The notes under the pieces were generated by a model. It was not told the origin of the DNA. It made no database searches and saw only the letters and a list, made by a program, of their open reading frames with translations. Positions 8,332 to 18,421 of a stretch of DNA of 64,000 nt are shown here, piece after piece. Position 1 is the stretch's first letter. Every line of letters begins with the position of its first letter. This DNA comes from JADLDB01 sp040752975 (GTDB lineage Bacteria > Myxococcota > Myxococcia > Myxococcales > Myxococcaceae): NCBI GenBank assembly GCA_040752975.1, contig JBFMHF010000019.1, positions 1 through 64,000 of the forward strand, given 5' to 3'. Made by a program: the position numbers and the translations under genes.

Positions 8332-9712
8332 GCGACCTGACGTCATCGTCATCGGCGGCGGGCTGGCGGGAATCGCGGCGGCGTGCGAGCTGAACGCGGC
8401 CGGGCGTGACGTGCTGATCGTCGAGCGCGGACAGACGCTGGGCGGAAAGGCAGGCACGCGCGCCACCGCGTTCGGCGACTTCCCCATCGGGCCCACGAGC
8501 TTCAACGGGCGCAACCCCGTCTTCTGGAGGCTCTTGCGACACCTGGAGCTCGAGGATCGTGCCCTCAAGCTGTCTCCGCGCTCCGCCGCCCGCTACATCG
8601 TCCGCGGCGGCAGGCTGGAGGCGATCCACCCCAACCCCCTGAGCGTGCTCACCACCGGCGCGCTGTCCTTCGGGGACAAGCTCTCGCTGGCGCGGGACTT
8701 CCTCTCGTCGCACCGCGGCGCCGGCGGCGAGGACGAGTCGCTGGACGCCTTCCTCGAGCGGCGCTTCGGCCGCGCGCTGGTCGACCACTTCTTCGGCGCC
8801 GTGCTGACCGGCATCTTCGCCGGCGACCTCAAGAAGCTGTCCGCCGCGTCCTGCATGCCTGCGCTGGTCACCGCCGAGAAGGAGTACGGCAGCGTGCTGC
8901 GGGGAATGCTGAACGCGCTCCGCAAGCCGGAGGACGGGAGCCGGCCAGGGCTGTTCACCTTCGAGGGTGGCTTCGCGGTGGTGGGCGAGGCGGCCGCGCG
9001 GCGCCTGCCCGTGCGCACCGGCGTGGAGGTGACGAGCCTGCGCGTTCGGCCGGACGGCGTGACGGTGACGGCGCGAGGCGCGGGCGGCGAGCTGCAGCTG
9101 TCGGCGCCTCACGTGATCCTCGCGACCGAGGCCTTCGCCGCGGCGCCGCTGCTGGAAGGCGTCGCCCCGGCGGCCGCGCGCGTGCTGGCGTCCTTCCCCT
9201 ACGCCCCGCTGGCCCTGGTCCAGTGGGCCGAGCGCTTCCCGGGCGAGTCGCGGCTGCCAGAGGGCTTCGGCTACCTGTCCGCGCCCGTCGAGAATCGCTT
9301 CGCGCTGGGCAGCATGTTCGTGAGCGATCTCCTGGCCGAGACGCCGCGCCGCTTCAGCACCTTCGTCGGGGGCGGCGTCTTCCCCGATCGCGCGGCCCTC
9401 TCGGACACGGAGCTGTCCCGCGGCTGCGCCCAGGATCTCGAGACGCTCACCTGCGGCACGCTGGGTGAAGTCACCGGCGTCGTGCGCTGGCCCCGTGGCG
9501 TCTTCCAGCCACCCGTCGGCCACGCCCTCCGGATGCGTGAGGTGAAGGACGCGCTGGCGGGCCTGCCCATCTCCCTGGCCGGCAGCTACTTCGGCGGCGC
9601 GGCGATGAAGGACGCGATCGCCAGCGGCTTCGCGGCGGCGGAGGCGGTGCTCGGGCGAGCTGCCCAGCCGGCGCCTCCGCCCACGCCGGTGCTCCAGGAG
9701 GTCCGGCCGTGA
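8324..9712 (+). CDS. hemG: protoporphyrinogen oxidase (FAD-dependent, HemY/PPOX type)
   Basis: Oxidises protoporphyrinogen IX (or coproporphyrinogen) to the porphyrin using FAD and oxygen. The 462-residue protein has the FAD dinucleotide motif DVIVIGGGLAGIAAACEL at residues 6-23, followed by VERGQTLGGKAGT, and a C-terminal FAD contact segment (ISLAGSYFGGAAMKDAI). This is the flavoprotein class described in Myxococcus, not the short flavodoxin-like HemG of E. coli. Because ferrochelatase is in the same operon, the classical protoporphyrin route is the simplest reading. It overlaps hemE by 8 bp and hemA by 4 bp. Confidence 0.93.
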   Translation: MPERPDVIVIGGGLAGIAAACELNAAGRDVLIVERGQTLGGKAGTRATAFGDFPIGPTSFNGRNPVFWRLLRHLELEDRALKLSPRSAARYIVRGGRLEAIHPNPLSVLTTGALSFGDKLSLARDFLSSHRGAGGEDESLDAFLERRFGRALVDHFFGAVLTGIFAGDLKKLSAASCMPALVTAEKEYGSVLRGMLNALRKPEDGSRPGLFTFEGGFAVVGEAAARRLPVRTGVEVTSLRVRPDGVTVTARGAGGELQLSAPHVILATEAFAAAPLLEGVAPAAARVLASFPYAPLALVQWAERFPGESRLPEGFGYLSAPVENRFALGSMFVSDLLAETPRRFSTFVGGGVFPDRAALSDTELSRGCAQDLETLTCGTLGEVTGVVRWPRGVFQPPVGHALRMREVKDALAGLPISLAGSYFGGAAMKDAIASGFAAAEAVLGRAAQPAPPPTPVLQEVRP

Positions 9713-10785
9713 CCGTCCCCCTCGCCGTCGTCGGCGCCACCTGGCGCACGGCCCCCACGCGGATCCGCGCGCAGCTCGCGACGCTGACGCTCGAGGCCGA
9801 GCCGATCGCCTCGCTCCGCCAGGGCGGGTACGTCGCCGGCGCGGTGTGCGTGTCCACCTGCAGCCGCACCGAGTTCGTCCTCTCGTCTCCCCAGCCGGAG
9901 TGGGCGGCCAACCTCCTCAAGGGCGCCCTGCACGCGCGCGTTCCCGGCCTGGAGCCCGAGCACCTCCACGTGCGCGCCGGCGCGGGCGCGAGCCACTACC
10001 TGCTGCGCGTCGCGGCGGGGCTCGACTCCGTGGCCGAAGGCGAAGCTGCCGTCGGCCGCCAGGTGCTGCAGGCCTTCGAGAAGGCGCGCACCCAGGGCCT
10101 CACCGATCCCCACCTCCGCAAGGTCTGGAAGCACGTGGAGCGCCTGATCCATGGCCGCCGGGAGAAGCTGCACGCCTCGGAGAGTCGCGGCGTCCAGGCG
10201 CTGGTGCGCGAGGCGCTCAAGGAAGCCCGGGCGAAGAAGGTGGCGGTGCTGGGGCGCGGCGAGTTCGGCCAGGCCATGGAGCGTTCGCTCAAGGGCGCGC
10301 GGGCCTTCGAGGTGAGCACCTTCAGCCGCGCCACTGTCGCCGAGCTGTTCGAGAAGATGACGAGCCTCGATGCGCTGGTGGTGTGCACCGGCGCGGCCCA
10401 CGCCTGGCTCAACCTGCCGCCACGGACGACGCCGGGCCTGTGCATCGACGCGGGCTCTCCTTCCCAGGTGAAGGACGGCCCGGGCTGGACGATGGTGGGC
10501 CTCGACGAGCTCCTCGCGCGCCCCGAGCTCAAGCTGTCCGACGGCGAGCGCGATCGCCTCGAGGCGCTGATGCTGGAGTCCGCCAACCACCTCTCCGCGA
10601 CGCTCACCAGCACCAGCAACCACGACGTGCTGGCGGCCATCGACGCCGAGCGCACCGCCTTCCTCCACGAGCAACTGCCAGCGCTGCTGGAAGGCCTGCC
10701 GCGCGAGCAGAAGGAGAAGGTGCGCCAGGCGGTAGGCGCCTTCACCCACACCCTCTTGCAGCGCGCCCGGGAGAAGACGCCGTGA
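9709..10785 (+). CDS. hemA: glutamyl-tRNA reductase
   Basis: Reduces glutamyl-tRNA(Glu) to glutamate-1-semialdehyde with NADPH, the committed step of the C5 pathway. The catalytic cysteine sits in VSTCSRTEF near residue 51 (STCNRTE in most homologues; Asn is Ser here). A Rossmann motif follows (KKVAVLGRGEFGQAM), then a C-terminal dimerisation helix. At 358 residues it is shorter than the usual 410-430, so the central part and C-terminus are compact. The GTG start at 9709 overlaps the hemG stop in a GTGA arrangement. HemL later in the operon supplies the next step. Confidence 0.93.
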   Translation: MTVPLAVVGATWRTAPTRIRAQLATLTLEAEPIASLRQGGYVAGAVCVSTCSRTEFVLSSPQPEWAANLLKGALHARVPGLEPEHLHVRAGAGASHYLLRVAAGLDSVAEGEAAVGRQVLQAFEKARTQGLTDPHLRKVWKHVERLIHGRREKLHASESRGVQALVREALKEARAKKVAVLGRGEFGQAMERSLKGARAFEVSTFSRATVAELFEKMTSLDALVVCTGAAHAWLNLPPRTTPGLCIDAGSPSQVKDGPGWTMVGLDELLARPELKLSDGERDRLEALMLESANHLSATLTSTSNHDVLAAIDAERTAFLHEQLPALLEGLPREQKEKVRQAVGAFTHTLLQRAREKTP

Positions 10786-11708
10786 GGACCTACACCGTCG
10801 GCACCCGCGGCAGCGCGCTCGCGCTCTGGCAGACGCGGCACGTCACCTCGCTCCTCGAGAAGTCGGCGACGTCGATCACCGAGCGGATCATCACCACGCA
10901 GGGCGACGTCAACCTCACGGAGCGCCTGCAGGGCTCACTCGAGAAGGGCTTCTTCACCCAGGAGCTCGAGGCCGCGCTCCACGCGAAGGAGATCGACTGG
11001 GCGGTGCACTCGCTCAAGGACCTCCCCACGCGATCTCCCGTCGGCCTCACCATCGGCGCCACGCTGAAGCGCGCGCCCGCAGGCGATCTGCTGATCCTCC
11101 AGCCCGGGGCGTTCGACGAGAAGGCGGGAGAGCTGCCGCTCAAGCGCGGCGCGAAGGTGGGCAGCTCATCGCTGCGGCGCGAGGCGATGCTGCGACACTA
11201 CGCACCGCACAGCCTTCCCCAGCCCTTGCGCGGCAACGTGCCCACGCGGGTGGAGAAGCTGCGGAAGGGCCAGTACGACGGGATTCTGCTGGCCGAAGCA
11301 GGCGTGAGCCGGCTGGGGCTCGATCTCTCGGGCCTCGTCGTGCTGCAGCTCAACCCGCGCCGGTGGGTGTGCGCGCCAGGCCAGGGCAGCGTGGCGGTGC
11401 AGTGCCGGGCGGACGACGCCGAGGTGCGGCAGCTGCTCTCGAAGCTGGACGACGCGCCTACCCGCCGCGCCACCACCATCGAGCGCGAGTTCCTGCGCGT
11501 GCTGGAGGGAGGCTGCACCACGCCCTTCGGCTGCTTCGTGGACGGCGACCGCGCGTTCCTGGGGCTCCTGGCAGGCACCGCGTGGCGCCACGCGCAGGTG
11601 CGGCTGCCCGCGGAGAGCCCCGGCCCCGAGTGGCTGCAGCAGCAGCTCGACTCACTGACGAAGTCTTCCAGGGAGGAAAACCATGAGTGGCTCGCCCGGC
11701 GCGTCTGA
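10782..11708 (+). CDS. hemC: hydroxymethylbilane synthase (porphobilinogen deaminase)
   Basis: Polymerises four porphobilinogen units into hydroxymethylbilane. The protein has 308 residues. It opens with VGTRGSALALWQT, contains AVHSLKDLPT and VGSSSLRRE, and carries the dipyrromethane-cofactor cysteine in EGGCTTPFG near residue 243. The GTG at 10782 overlaps the hemA stop (GTGA), so the two are translationally coupled. The 3' end overlaps the start of hemL by 26 bp, with the hemL ribosome-binding site inside hemC. Confidence 0.97.
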   Translation: MRTYTVGTRGSALALWQTRHVTSLLEKSATSITERIITTQGDVNLTERLQGSLEKGFFTQELEAALHAKEIDWAVHSLKDLPTRSPVGLTIGATLKRAPAGDLLILQPGAFDEKAGELPLKRGAKVGSSSLRREAMLRHYAPHSLPQPLRGNVPTRVEKLRKGQYDGILLAEAGVSRLGLDLSGLVVLQLNPRRWVCAPGQGSVAVQCRADDAEVRQLLSKLDDAPTRRATTIEREFLRVLEGGCTTPFGCFVDGDRAFLGLLAGTAWRHAQVRLPAESPGPEWLQQQLDSLTKSSREENHEWLARRV

Positions 11709-12957
11709 GCGCCTCTTTGCCCAGGCCCGCGCGTTGATGCCCGGAGGCGTCTCCAGCCCCGTGCGCGCCTTCGGCCATGTCGGCGGCACGCCCCGCTACA
11801 TCGCCCGCGGTGAGGGCGCGTACATGTGGGACGAAGACGGGCGGAAGTACCTCGACTTCTGCCTCGCCTGGGGCCCGTTGATCCTCGGCCACGCCAACCC
11901 GCAGGTGGTGGAGGCGGTGACGAAGGCGGCGAAGGACGGCCTCGCCTTCGGTACGCCGCACCGGCTCGAGGTGACGTTGGCTGAGCTGATCCTCTCCGCC
12001 TACCAGCCGTTCAACCGGATCCGCTTCGTCGTGTCCGGCACCGAGGCCGTGATGACGGCGATGCGGCTCGCGCGCGCGCACACCGGCCGCCCGCTGATCC
12101 TCAAGTTCTCCGGCTGCTACCACGGGCACGCCGACGCGATGCTGGTGAAGGCGGGCAGCGGCGTCGCCACGCTTGGCCTCGCGGACAGCGAAGGGGTGAC
12201 GCCCACCGTGGCGAAGGACACGCTCGTCGCGCCGCTCGGCGACGTGGGCGCGTTGGAGGAGATCTTCAAAGTGCACGGAGCGAACATCGCCGCCGCCTTC
12301 ATCGAGCCGCTGCCGGCCAACAACGGGCTGCTGGTGCAGGACAGGAAGTACCTCCAGGCGCTGCGCGCCATCACCCAGAAGCACGGCGCCCTGCTGGTCT
12401 TCGACGAGGTGATCTCCGGCTTCCGTCTGGGCTTTCACGGCTACGGCAAGACGGTGGACGTGCAGCCCGATCTCGTCACGCTGGGAAAGATCATCGGCGG
12501 CGGCCTGCCAGTCGGCGCGGTGACGGGCCGCGCGGAGATCATCGATCGCCTCGCGCCCGCGGGCCGCGTGTACCAGGCGGGCACGATGTCTGGAAATCCG
12601 GTGGCGCTCGCCGCAGGCGTCGCGTGCCTCGAGCAACTGAAGACGGGCGAGCCGTACCGGCGCATCGCGAAGGTGGGGGAGGCGATGGACGCCGCCTTCG
12701 TCGGCAAGAAGCACCTCGCCTTCCAGTTGGTGCGGGTCGGCTCCGTCTTCTGGCCGTACTTCGATCGCTCGGCGCCCGTGCCGACGCGCGCGGAGGCGAT
12801 CTCCGAGGAGGCGATCAAGGGCTTCCGGAGCCGCTACCAGGGCTGGCTCGAGAAGGGCCTGTACCTCCCACCGTCGGCGTATGAAGTGGGCTTCCTGTCG
12901 GCCGCGCACGAGCCGGCCCACGTCCAGCAACTGGTGGAGGCCCTCGCGGGAGCGTGA
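11683..12957 (+). CDS. hemL: glutamate-1-semialdehyde 2,1-aminomutase
   Basis: PLP enzyme that isomerises glutamate-1-semialdehyde to 5-aminolevulinate. The 424 residues include LMPGGVSSPVRAF at the N-terminus, FDEVISGFRLG, and the PLP lysine in LVTLGKIIGGGLPVGA near residue 267. The ATG at 11683 is preceded by a strong GGGAGG inside hemC. It ends one base before the start of the sensor kinase, which places the regulatory pair firmly in the hem transcript. Confidence 0.97.
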   Translation: MSGSPGASERLFAQARALMPGGVSSPVRAFGHVGGTPRYIARGEGAYMWDEDGRKYLDFCLAWGPLILGHANPQVVEAVTKAAKDGLAFGTPHRLEVTLAELILSAYQPFNRIRFVVSGTEAVMTAMRLARAHTGRPLILKFSGCYHGHADAMLVKAGSGVATLGLADSEGVTPTVAKDTLVAPLGDVGALEEIFKVHGANIAAAFIEPLPANNGLLVQDRKYLQALRAITQKHGALLVFDEVISGFRLGFHGYGKTVDVQPDLVTLGKIIGGGLPVGAVTGRAEIIDRLAPAGRVYQAGTMSGNPVALAAGVACLEQLKTGEPYRRIAKVGEAMDAAFVGKKHLAFQLVRVGSVFWPYFDRSAPVPTRAEAISEEAIKGFRSRYQGWLEKGLYLPPSAYEVGFLSAAHEPAHVQQLVEALAGA

Positions 12958-12958
12958 C

Positions 12959-13964
12959 ATGCGGCGGCTCAGGCGATTCCTCGGCAGGAACCTCGACGTC
13001 ATCCTCTTCGCGGCGGCGCTCACCAGCGTCGGCCCGTTGATGGCCTGGTGGTCCGTGCTGGTGCGGCGGAACATCGTCGCGATGGATCGCCTGGCGCGCG
13101 CCGATCTCGAGCTGCTCCCCGACGCCGCCGAGCGCGCCCGCCGCCTCGCCGACCTCGATGTCCACACCGCGCGGCAGCTGTTCATGATCAGCGGCGAGAC
13201 GGCGCTCGCGGGCCTCTTGCTGGTGGTCCTCACCGTCGTCCTCTTCGCCGTGGCGCGGAAGCGCGCGGCCGAGAACAAGCGCATGCAGACGATGCTGCAG
13301 CTCACCTCGCACCAGCTCAAGACGCCCATCGCCGGCGTGCGCATGCTGCTGCAGAGCCTGGGCAGCGGCGTCGTGCCCCAGGACATGCAGAGCCAGATGA
13401 TCCAGCGCGGGGTCGCGGAGTGTGATCGTCTGGAGCACCTGGTGGAGACGATCCTCGCCTTCCAGCGCTCCGTGGCGCGCGCCTCGAGGACCGAGGTGAT
13501 GCCGAGCGACCGGCTGATCGGTGAGATCCTCGCCCACCGCGAGGCCACCTCGGGGAAGGAAGAGGCTGCCTGGGTGAAGCGCGAGCCCACGCCCATCGCC
13601 TGCGATCCCGACGGCGTGCGCGTCGTGCTGGAGAACCTGCTGGACAACGCCCGCAAGTACGGCGGGGGCCACGTCGAGCTGTCCGAGAGCGTCGTCGGGC
13701 AGCGCTGGCGCCTGGAGATCCGCGATCACGGCATCGGCTTCGAGCCGTCGCACGCCGAGCGCCTCTTCGAGCCCTTCGAGCGCGAGGAGGGCAGCGGCGC
13801 GGCGCACGGGAGCGGCCTCGGCCTGTACATCGCGCGGCAGCTCGCGCGACGGATGCACGGGGAGCTCCAGGCGTCCAGCCCGGGGAAGGGCCAGGGCAGC
13901 CTCTTCGTGCTGGAGCTGCCTGTGGCGCGCGCCCGGGCGCAGAATGCGGCCGGGGAGGTGGCGC

Positions 13965-13972
<8 letters not shown>
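12959..13972 (+). CDS. membrane sensor histidine kinase embedded in the hem operon
   Basis: A 337-residue kinase with two transmembrane helices (about residues 10-33 and 80-100) flanking a short periplasmic loop of about 45 residues. A HisKA domain with the phosphoacceptor His in TSHQLKTPIAG (about residue 117) follows, then an HATPase with LENLLDNARKYGG, RDHGIGF and GSGLGLYIAR. The loop is too small for a folded sensor domain, so sensing may occur in the membrane. Its start is one base after the hemL stop and it overlaps the response regulator by 8 bp. The operon position suggests it senses haem, a porphyrin, redox state or oxygen; the ligand is not evident from sequence. Confidence 0.92.
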
Positions 13973-14650
<678 letters not shown>

Positions 14651-14654
<4 letters not shown>

Positions 14655-15712
14655 CCGCCGCCGCCGCCATCTCGCAGCACGTCACCCGGCCCTCCGGCCG
14701 TCGTGGCGTCCTGCTGGTGAACGTGGGCACGCCCGACGCGCCCACCGTGCCGGCCGTGCGCCGCTACCTGCGGGAGTTCCTCGGCGATCCGCGCGTGGTC
14801 GATCTGCCTGCCCCCGGCCGGTGGCTGCTGCTCAACGCGATCATCCTCCCCTTCCGCCCGCGGAGGAGCGCGCACGCGTACCAGCAGATCTGGACGCCCA
14901 CCGGCTCGCCGCTGCTCCTCCACTCGAGGGCGCAGCGGGACGCGTTGGCGAAGCGGCTCCCCGACGTGCCGGTGGCGCTGGGCATGCGCTACGGCAACCC
15001 GTCCCTCCAGGCCGCGCTGGAGGAGCTCCGCGCGCAAGGTGTCTCAGACGTGACGCTGGTGCCGTTGTTCCCGCAGTACGCCGACGCCACCACCGGCACG
15101 ACGGAAGACGCTTTTCGCGCGCTGGTGGGAGCGACGCCTCACTCGATCACCCCGCCCTTCTTCCTCGAGGCCGGCTTCGTGAAAGCCGCCGCCGCGAAGG
15201 TGCGCGCCGTGGTGGACGCGTTGGGCGCGCAGACGGTGGTGTTCAGCTACCACGGGCTGCCGGTGCGACAGGTCAAGAAGGCCTGCAGCGCGGACTGCGC
15301 TGGCCACCGCGGGGAAGCGCCCGCGTGTGGAGCGCTCACCGAGAGCAACGCCCGCTGCTACCGGGCCCAGTGCTTCGCCACCTCGCAGGCGATCGCGCGC
15401 GAGGCCGGCCTGGCGTCCTTCGTCACCAGCTTCCAGTCGCGCATCAAGGGCACTGCGTGGCTCGGCCCGCACACGGACGAGACGGTGGCGCAGTTGGCGC
15501 GGCAGGGCGTGAAGCGCGCGGCGATTGCCTGCCCCAGCTTCGTCGCGGACTGCCTCGAGACGCTGGAGGAGATCGGCCAGCGCGCGGCGAAGGCGTTCCA
15601 GGACGCTGGCGGCGAGGCGCTGACCCTGGTGAGCGCCGTCAACGACGATCCGACTTTCATCGACGCCCTGGCGACGTTGATCCGCCGCCGCTGGGCCCAC
15701 GGAGGACCGTGA
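14651..15712 (+). CDS. hemH: ferrochelatase with internal cysteine cluster
   Basis: Inserts ferrous iron into protoporphyrin IX, the last step of haem synthesis. The 353 residues include GVLLVNVGTPDAPT at the N-terminus and the catalytic His in VFSYHGLPVR. After that, around residues 211-240, five cysteines are spaced C-x3-C-x9-C-x9-C-x4-C. Ferrochelatases of some bacteria hold a [2Fe-2S] cluster through internal cysteines of this kind, so this is probably an iron-sulfur form. The ATG overlaps the response-regulator stop, and hemN follows two bases after the end. Confidence 0.95.
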
Positions 15713-15713
15713 C

Positions 15714-17069
15714 ATGGACGCGACCCAACTGCTCGCGAAGTACGACGTCCCCGGCCCCCGCTACACCAGCTACCCGACGGTGCCGTACTGGACGAAGGCG
15801 CCGACGCAGGAAGAGTGGCTCACCCACCTCGAGCAGGCCGTGGCGCGCAGCCGCGCGAAGGGCGAAGGCGCGTCGCTGTACATCCACGTGCCGTTCTGCC
15901 GGAGCCTGTGCCACTACTGCGGGTGCAACACCTTCATCACGCGCGATCCGTCCGTCATCGAGCCCTACGTGGCGGGCGTCCAGAAGGAATGGTCGCTCTA
16001 CACGACGCGCGTCGGGCGGGTGCGGCTGGACGAGGTGCACGTCGGCGGTGGCACTCCGACGCACCTGCCGGCGGCGCAGCTGGAAAGGATGCTGGGCACG
16101 GTGTTGTCCGCCGCGGACGTGCCCGACGACGCCGAGCTGTCCATCGAGGTCGACCCCCGCGTCACCACGAGAGATCAACTCGAGGTGTTGGCGCGGCTGG
16201 GCTTCACCCGCATCTCGCTGGGGATTCAGGACTTCGACCCGGTGGTGCAGGCGTCGGTGAACCGGCACCAGACGGTCGACGAGGTGCGCGCCGTCACCGA
16301 GGCCGCACGCGCGCTGGGCTTCGACAGCGTCAACTACGACTTGATCTACGGCCTGCCGAAGCAGACGCCGGCCTCGATCCACCAGACGATGGAGGCGGTG
16401 AAGTCGCTGCGGCCCGATCGCATCGCCTTCTACGGCTACGCCCACGTCCCGTGGATGAAGTCGGTGATGCGGAAGTTCGAGGACTCGGACGTCCCTGGAG
16501 GCCCAGCCAAGCGCATCCTCTATGAGACGGGCCGGGCAGCGCTGGCGGAAGCGGGTTACCACGAGATCGGCCTCGATCACTTCGGCCTCGAGGGCGACGG
16601 GCTCCTCAAGGCATCGCGCGCTGGGAAGCTGCACCGCAACTTCATGGGCTACACCGAGCGCAGCACGATGCCCATCTTCGCCCTGGGCGTCTCTTCCATC
16701 GGAGACACCTGGACGGCGTACGCGCAGAACGAGAAGTCGGTGCCCGACTGGCACGCGCGGCTCACGAAGGACGAGCTGCCGATCGCCAGGGGCCACGTCC
16801 TCACCGAGGAGGACCTGGTGCTGCGACGCCTGATCCTCGACGTGATGACACGCTTCGAGACGGCGTGGGCGCGCGGCCAGGTGGCCTACCTCGACGAGGT
16901 GCCCGGCAAGCTGGAAGAGATGCAGAAGGACGGCCTGGTGCAGGTGTCCGACGAAGGCGTGCGCGTCACCGAGGCGGGCCGGCCCTTCGTGCGCAACATC
17001 TGCATGGCGCTCGACGCGCGGCTGGCCCGGCAAGCGCCAGATAAGCCCATCTTCAGCCGGACGGTGTAG
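15714..17069 (+). CDS. hemN: oxygen-independent coproporphyrinogen III oxidase (radical SAM)
   Basis: Converts coproporphyrinogen III to protoporphyrinogen IX without oxygen using radical SAM chemistry. The 451-residue protein starts with YDVPGPRYTSYPT, as true HemN proteins do, and has the cluster motif HVPFCRSLCHYCGC near residue 57, then VGGGTPT and YDLIYGLPKQT. The C-terminal HemN domain is complete. The extra cysteine after CxxxCxxC matches genuine HemN rather than the related HemW. It ends the hem operon; no hairpin terminator is obvious in the 50 bp that follow. Confidence 0.95.
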   Translation: MDATQLLAKYDVPGPRYTSYPTVPYWTKAPTQEEWLTHLEQAVARSRAKGEGASLYIHVPFCRSLCHYCGCNTFITRDPSVIEPYVAGVQKEWSLYTTRVGRVRLDEVHVGGGTPTHLPAAQLERMLGTVLSAADVPDDAELSIEVDPRVTTRDQLEVLARLGFTRISLGIQDFDPVVQASVNRHQTVDEVRAVTEAARALGFDSVNYDLIYGLPKQTPASIHQTMEAVKSLRPDRIAFYGYAHVPWMKSVMRKFEDSDVPGGPAKRILYETGRAALAEAGYHEIGLDHFGLEGDGLLKASRAGKLHRNFMGYTERSTMPIFALGVSSIGDTWTAYAQNEKSVPDWHARLTKDELPIARGHVLTEEDLVLRRLILDVMTRFETAWARGQVAYLDEVPGKLEEMQKDGLVQVSDEGVRVTEAGRPFVRNICMALDARLARQAPDKPIFSRTV

Positions 17070-17119
17070 CCACTCCTTCTTCAGCGTGACGACACCGCGC
17101 CGATCCGTACACTGGCGCC

Positions 17120-18421
17120 ATGACGATCGACTCCTCCTGGAAGCAGCGGGCCGTCAGCGCCGACGACGCGGTGAAGCACATCAAGAGCGGCGACAGGGTC
17201 TTCGTGCATGGCGCCTCCGCCACGCCCACGCCGCTGCTGGACGCGATGTGCCGGCGGAAGGACCTCGAGAACGTCACCCTGTACCACCTGCACACCTCGG
17301 GACACTGCGCGTACGCGGAACCTGAGATGGCCGGGCGCTTCTTCTCGGTGTCGCTCTTCACTGGCAGCCACCTGCGCGGCCCCATCGCGGAGGGACGCGC
17401 CGACTTCATGCCTGTCTTCCTGTCGGAGATCCCGAAGCTATTCGGATCTCAGGCGATCCCGCTGGACGTGGCCCTGGTGCAGCTCTCGCCGCCCAACACC
17501 CACGGGGACTGCACGCTGGGCACGTCCGTCGACACCGCGCTCGCCGCCGCCTGGCACGCCAAGAAGGTGGTGGCCGAGGTGAACGAGCAGATGCCGCGCA
17601 CGCTGGGCCACTCGGTCTTCCCGCTCGAGCGCGTCGCCGCCTTCACTGCGTCCAACCGCCCGCTGGCCGAGATGCCGCCGGCAGAGTCGGGCCCGGTGGA
17701 GGCGCGGATCGGCGAGCTGATCGCAGACCTGGTGGAGGACGGCGCGTGCCTGCAGATGGGCATCGGCGCGATCCCCGACGCGGTGCTGGCGCGCCTGGGG
17801 AACAAGCACGACCTCGGCGTCCACACCGAGATGTTCTCGGACGGCCTGATCCCGCTGGTGGAGAACGGCGTCGTCAACAACCGCAGGAAGAAGGTGCATG
17901 CCGGCCGCAGCGTGGTGTCCTTCGTGACCGGCACGAAGAAGCTGTTCGACTTCGTCCACGACAACCAGCAGGTCGAGTTCCACCCCTGCGATCGCACCAA
18001 CGACACCGCGTTGATCGGAAAGAATGACAAGGTGGTGGCGATCAACTCGGCGATCGAGATCGACCTCACCGGCCAGGTGTGCGCCGACTCGATGGGCCAC
18101 CGGATCTACTCGGGCATCGGCGGCCAGATGGACTTCATCCGAGGGGCGGCGCGCTCCGAGGGAGGCAAGCCGATCATCGCCCTGCCCTCCACGGCCGCGG
18201 GCGGGAAGATCAGCCGCATCGTCATGCAGCTCAAGGAAGGCGCGGGCGTCGTCACCACGCGCGGGCACGTGCAGTGGGTCGTCACCGAGTACGGGGCCGT
18301 CAACCTGCACGGGAAGACGCTGCGCGAGCGCGCCGAGCGGCTCATCTCCATCGCCCACCCCGACTTCCGCAGCGAGCTCAAGAGGCAGTTCGCCGCCGTC
18401 CGCCACTTCACCCTGCCCTGA
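17120..18421 (+). CDS. acetyl-CoA hydrolase/transferase family protein (CoA-transferase)
   Basis: A 433-residue family I CoA-transferase with the N-terminal fold segment (IKSGDRVFVHGASATPTPLL) and the catalytic glutamate in GVHTEMFSDG near residue 237. The C-terminal AcetylCoA_hyd_C-like domain contains VNLHGKTLRERAERLISIAHPDFR. Relatives include 4-hydroxybutyrate CoA-transferase and acetate/succinate CoA-transferases; the substrate cannot be told from sequence. It stands alone after hemN with about 50 bp for its own promoter. Its 3' end overlaps the convergent pcm gene by 14 bp. Confidence 0.9.
   Translation: MTIDSSWKQRAVSADDAVKHIKSGDRVFVHGASATPTPLLDAMCRRKDLENVTLYHLHTSGHCAYAEPEMAGRFFSVSLFTGSHLRGPIAEGRADFMPVFLSEIPKLFGSQAIPLDVALVQLSPPNTHGDCTLGTSVDTALAAAWHAKKVVAEVNEQMPRTLGHSVFPLERVAAFTASNRPLAEMPPAESGPVEARIGELIADLVEDGACLQMGIGAIPDAVLARLGNKHDLGVHTEMFSDGLIPLVENGVVNNRRKKVHAGRSVVSFVTGTKKLFDFVHDNQQVEFHPCDRTNDTALIGKNDKVVAINSAIEIDLTGQVCADSMGHRIYSGIGGQMDFIRGAARSEGGKPIIALPSTAAGGKISRIVMQLKEGAGVVTTRGHVQWVVTEYGAVNLHGKTLRERAERLISIAHPDFRSELKRQFAAVRHFTLP

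Noticed and set aside
9846..10781. An N-terminal extension of hemC of about 310 residues through hemA
   Set aside because: It is an Arg/Ala/Pro-rich out-of-frame reading of hemA. The true hemC begins at GTG 10782 with the conserved VGTRGSALAL motif.
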